A stretch of DNA of 64,000 nucleotides from Anisus vortex (taxonomy: Eukaryota; Mollusca; Gastropoda; Planorbidae): the NCBI GenBank assembly GCA_949126835.1, contig OX421497.1, positions 43,422,226 to 43,486,225 of the forward strand, in the 5' to 3' direction. Position 1 is the stretch's first letter. The number at the start of each line of letters is the position of its first letter. This document shows positions 60,684-64,000 of the stretch, one piece after another. Position numbers and translations under genes: made by a program. The notes under the pieces were generated by a model. That model searched no databases. It had not been told where the DNA came from and was given only the letters and a program-made list of their open reading frames with translations.

Positions 60684-61023
60684 AAGGCTCAATTACACGA
60701 GCGAGTTTACTAGCTGCTAGTCAAGTCACTGGCGAGTTGGCGAGTGGGCTAGTTGACAATCACACTTAAAGCTTCCCACACGCTCAATTACACGGGCAAG
60801 TTTATTAGCTGCTAGTGGACACACTGCTAATTTGAAATAATTTCTCGCTCAAAAGCTGGCTAGTGGCGAGTAAAGTTGACAGGTTTTCAACATTTTCCTC
60901 ACCTTTTTTACTTGCAGGGCTAGTAGCTGATAGTGATTAGATAACACGAAGCTAGTTTATTAGCAGCAAGATAGTAACCTAGCCGATTAGCAGCTAGTAA
61001 ACTCGCTCGTGTAATTGAGCCTT
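60684..61023. mobile_element. Inverted-repeat element (AAGGCTCAATTACACG ends)
   Basis: The left arm AAGGCTCAATTACACGAGCG continues to about 60718 and is mirrored at 60991-61023. A further copy of the arm lies inside at about 60782-60815, and many CTAGCTGC/GCAGCTAG-like motifs fill the interior. No target duplication was found. Confidence 0.75.
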
Positions 61024-61064
61024 AAAAGGGAATAGAAGTTCATGAATATGCATTTTAGAAAACA

Positions 61065-61620
61065 AGATCTTATCTTATATATTACAGAAGCTCATTCTAT
61101 AAAGAAGATTATTGCGTCCTACATTCATTCGTGGTCCGAGTCTAGTCTTGCATTTTTATTGTTTTAAATGATGCTAAGTTACTGGTTTTCCTGGTTTGTC
61201 CAAGCAACCCATTCCATGCCCGAATGCCACTCGAGAAGAAAGAGTACTTATATGCATTTGTTCTCGCATAGTGAAAAGAAATGTGTTTTTGTCATTATGT
61301 TTAACTGAGCATTGCTACATATTGTTTTTGTGTTGTATCTAAATTAGAATTTAATGTCGCATGTAGGCCTATAATTACTACTTTACTATTTGCCCTTCAG
61401 TTTTTTCGTGGTTCTTGGTTTTAATGAATTTAACTATTGTTTTTACTCTTGTCAGTTGTGAATATTCACTAGTGATGAACCTTGCAGCTCTTTTCTGAAT
61501 TTGTTCTAATTTGTTAATGTGTTCCTTTAGTTGATCTTGATGTTACCCATACAGATGATGTATATTCTAGTACAGGTCAACTATTATAAAGATAGAATTT
61601 TAGTTTTTATATATTCTTAT
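61065..61620 (-). pseudogene. LINE 3' end, same family as 56305-56790
   Basis: The minus strand reads INKLEQIQKRAARFITSEYS, then LTRVK, from about 61540. It continues through the GAAAGAGTACTTATATGCAT and CAAGCAACCCATTCCATGCC blocks (seen on the plus strand) to the tail near 61065. The longest copy in the window. Confidence 0.78.
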
Positions 61621-61649
61621 TACATTTGTTAAAAATCCTATTTATGAAG

Positions 61650-61772
61650 TAAAGTACCTTTCGGACCAAACTTAAGGGCTGGTGAAGCAACGTTCACCAG
61701 TTTCTGTGTCCACGGCATTTAAAGGGATGTGTGGCCAGCACAATGCCTAGCCGCCTTTACTTTACCCCAACT
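61650..61772 (-). mobile_element. SINE family 1, 3' part
   Basis: GGGCTGGTGAAGCAACGTTC, ACCAGTTTCTGTGTCCACGG and AGCACAATGCCTAGCCGCCT are the complement of the family's 3' half. Confidence 0.75.
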
Positions 61773-62445
61773 ATTTATGAAGCCTTATTCTAATGTTTTG
61801 TTAGATTTTTAATTTACTTCATCCATATGCGAATTCAAGATAATTTATCATTTATCATTACTCCGAAAGAACTTTGCATTTTTAATTTGGGTTCGGTCTT
61901 TACCATGAATGAAATAGTTTGTTATTATTTGTTTATTTTTCTTGTTTCTTTTTCTTGAATACTCTTAGCAGTTGGGTGATAACACATACTCCCATTATGT
62001 TCCCATTTTTTTTAGTTCATCAAGGTCTTGCTTTTCTCGGGGAAATTAATTTGTTTTGAAATGTAGTTGGTATTATTTAACCAGTCTTCTGCATGAGCGG
62101 GTTTTTTCTTTTTTTTTGTGTGTGTAGACTTTATAACTTTATATAAATTTGTGCCTACGTAAGCATTCAATCAAGACCCTTCTATCTCCTCGTACGCGGA
62201 ATCACCCAAATCCAGCTACCACTACCATATCATACCGCCTCAGCGCTTATGTTATAATAAAATGCATGGCGCTAGGTCAGTAGGAATATGATTTTTTTTT
62301 GTATTAATAGCTACACTCCGGTACAAAGGCTGCAGAGGGCAGACTTCGCCTCATCGCAGAGACTAAAAGAGCAGCGAAGAAAAAAATAAAACTCTAACGG
62401 TCCCGCTTTCAAGTCCCAGAGATGCGACAGGGCCTGACTCTCAAG

Positions 62446-63810
62446 GATAGGTCTCCACAGACTACAGACACAGGATAGGTCTCCACAGACTACAGACACA
62501 GGATAGGTCTCCACAGACTACAGACACAGGATAGGTCTCCACAGACTACAGACACAGGATAGGTTTCCACAGACTACAGACACAGGATAGGTTTCCACAG
62601 ACTACAGACACAGGATAGGTTTCCACAGACTACAGACACAGGATAGGTTTCCACAGACTACAGACACAGGATAGGTCTCCACAGACTACAGACACAAAAT
62701 AGGTCTCCACAGACTACAGACACAGGATAGGTCTCCACAGACTACAGACACAGGATAGGTCTCCACAGACTACAGACACAGGATAGGTCTCCACAGACTA
62801 CAGACACAGGATAGGTCTCCACAGACTACAGACACAGGATAGGTCTCCACAGACTACAGACAAAGGATACGTCTCCACAGACTACAGACACAGGATAGGT
62901 CTCCACAGACTACAGACACAGGATAGGTCTCCACAGACTACAGACACAGGATAGGTCTCCACAGACTACAGGCACATGATAGGTCTCCACAGACTACAGA
63001 CACAGGATAGGTTTCCACAGACTACAGACACAGGATAGGTCTCCACAGACTACAGACACAGGATAGGTCTCCACAGACTACAGACACAGGATAGGTCTCC
63101 ACAGACTACAGACACAGGATAGGTCTCCACAGACTACAGACACAGGATAGGTCTCCACAGACTACAGACACAGGATAGGTTTCCACAGACTACAGACACA
63201 GGATAGGTCTCCACAGACTACAGACACAGGATAGGTCTCCACAGACTACAGACACAGGATAGGTCTCCACAGACTACAGGCACATGATAGGTCTCCACAG
63301 ACTACAGACACAGGATAGGTTTCCACAGACTACAGACACAGGATAGGTCTCCACAGACTACAGACACAGGATAGGTCTCCACAGACTACAGACACAGGAT
63401 AGGTCTCCACAGACTACAGACACAGGATAGGTCTCCACAGACTACAGACACAGGATAGGTCTCCACAGACTACAGACACAGGATAGGTTTCCACAGACTA
63501 CAGACACAGGATAGGTCTCCACAGACTACAGACACAGGATAGGTCTCCACAGACTACAGACACAGGATAGGTCTCCACAGACTACAGACACAGGATAGGT
63601 CTCCACAGACTACAGACACAGGATAGGTCTCCACAGACTACAGACACAGGATAGGTCTCAACAGACTACAGACACAGGATAGGTCTCCACAGACTACAGA
63701 CACAGGATAGGTCTCCACAGACTACAGACACAGGATAGGTCTCCACAGACTACAGACACAGGATAGGTCTCCACAGACTACAGACACAGGATAGGTCTCC
63801 ACAGACACAG
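62446..63810. repeat. 28-bp satellite, about 49 units, with an 11-unit higher-order repeat
   Basis: The unit is GATAGGTCTCCACAGACTAC followed by AGACACAG. Rare variants repeat at a fixed distance of 308 bp (11 units): GGCACATG at 62971 and 63279, GGTTTCC at about 63008 and 63316, and again at about 63180 and 63488. A block of 11 or more units was therefore duplicated as a whole. Units are contiguous, with no spacers. Confidence 0.97.
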
Positions 63811-64000
63811 CCAATACTGCAAGGCCGGCAAAATCATAAGAGCGCAAATCTTATCGTCTTTCGAGACGGAGCCAATGATTCATAGCTCCTGGCACGCCCT
63901 TCGGCGATTGGCGTAGGATGGAACGCCAGGGTCCACGCTTGACGGTAGAAGGGGCTTTTTTTTAGCTCCATTGGATAGCTACTGCCTGCCTCAAGCCGAG
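63811..64000. other. GC-richer flank of the satellite, unassigned
   Basis: About 190 bp of higher GC than its surroundings (for example CGCCCTTCGGCGATTGGCGT). No clear frame or repeat partner within the window; it may be part of a mobile element that continues to the right. Confidence 0.3.

Noticed and set aside
62446..63810. Possible CRISPR array
   Set aside because: The 28-bp units are contiguous with no unique spacers, and the genome is eukaryotic.

Overview
The window looks like nuclear DNA of an invertebrate animal, most likely a gastropod mollusc. It is AT-rich, with introns, dense short DNA transposons, tRNA-derived SINEs, decayed LINEs and satellites, and the short palindrome AGGCCT recurs in non-coding DNA. 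The taxon is inferred from this style and from the BIR (baculoviral IAP repeat) gene family; no marker gene names a species.

The genes are one family of divergent BIR-domain genes whose reconstructed internal exons are almost all phase 1 at both ends. (0) At 1022-1242 (+) is the last exon of a gene starting left of the window; it encodes an IAP-type RING finger in which the zinc-binding His is Asp. (A) At 10079-16271 (-) is a six-exon gene of 500 codons with a hydrophobic leader, BIR1, a Ser/Thr-rich linker and a split BIR2. (B) At 25428-32576 (+), head-to-head with A, is an eight-exon gene of 481 codons with the same plan and a tandem exon duplication in the linker. (C) At 34231-about 47435 (-), tail-to-tail with B, is a ten-exon gene with BIR1, a trypsin-like-fold domain that appears to have lost its nucleophile, linkers and a very divergent BIR2. 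A SINE interrupts its BIR1 exon.

In most of these BIR copies the last zinc ligands are spaced H-x3-C instead of the usual H-x6-C. A and B begin with a signal-peptide-like segment, which is unexpected for inhibitor-of-apoptosis relatives. The working picture is a locus of secreted or membrane-tethered BIR-like proteins, with one relative carrying a pseudoprotease domain.

The rest is mobile and repetitive DNA. 1-180 holds a LINE RNase H remnant. 3949-4872 is a 33-bp minisatellite open on both strands. 7067-9215 is a dead hAT transposon with an 8-bp target duplication. 17-25 kb is AT-rich with small repeats. 36-43 kb holds several DNA transposons and a LINE inside introns of gene C. 47.5-64 kb has no recognisable host gene but carries a Helitron-like element, hAT miniature elements with clear target duplications, a perfect 25-bp-arm palindrome, LINE tails, and a 28-bp satellite (62446-63810) with a 308-bp higher-order duplication.
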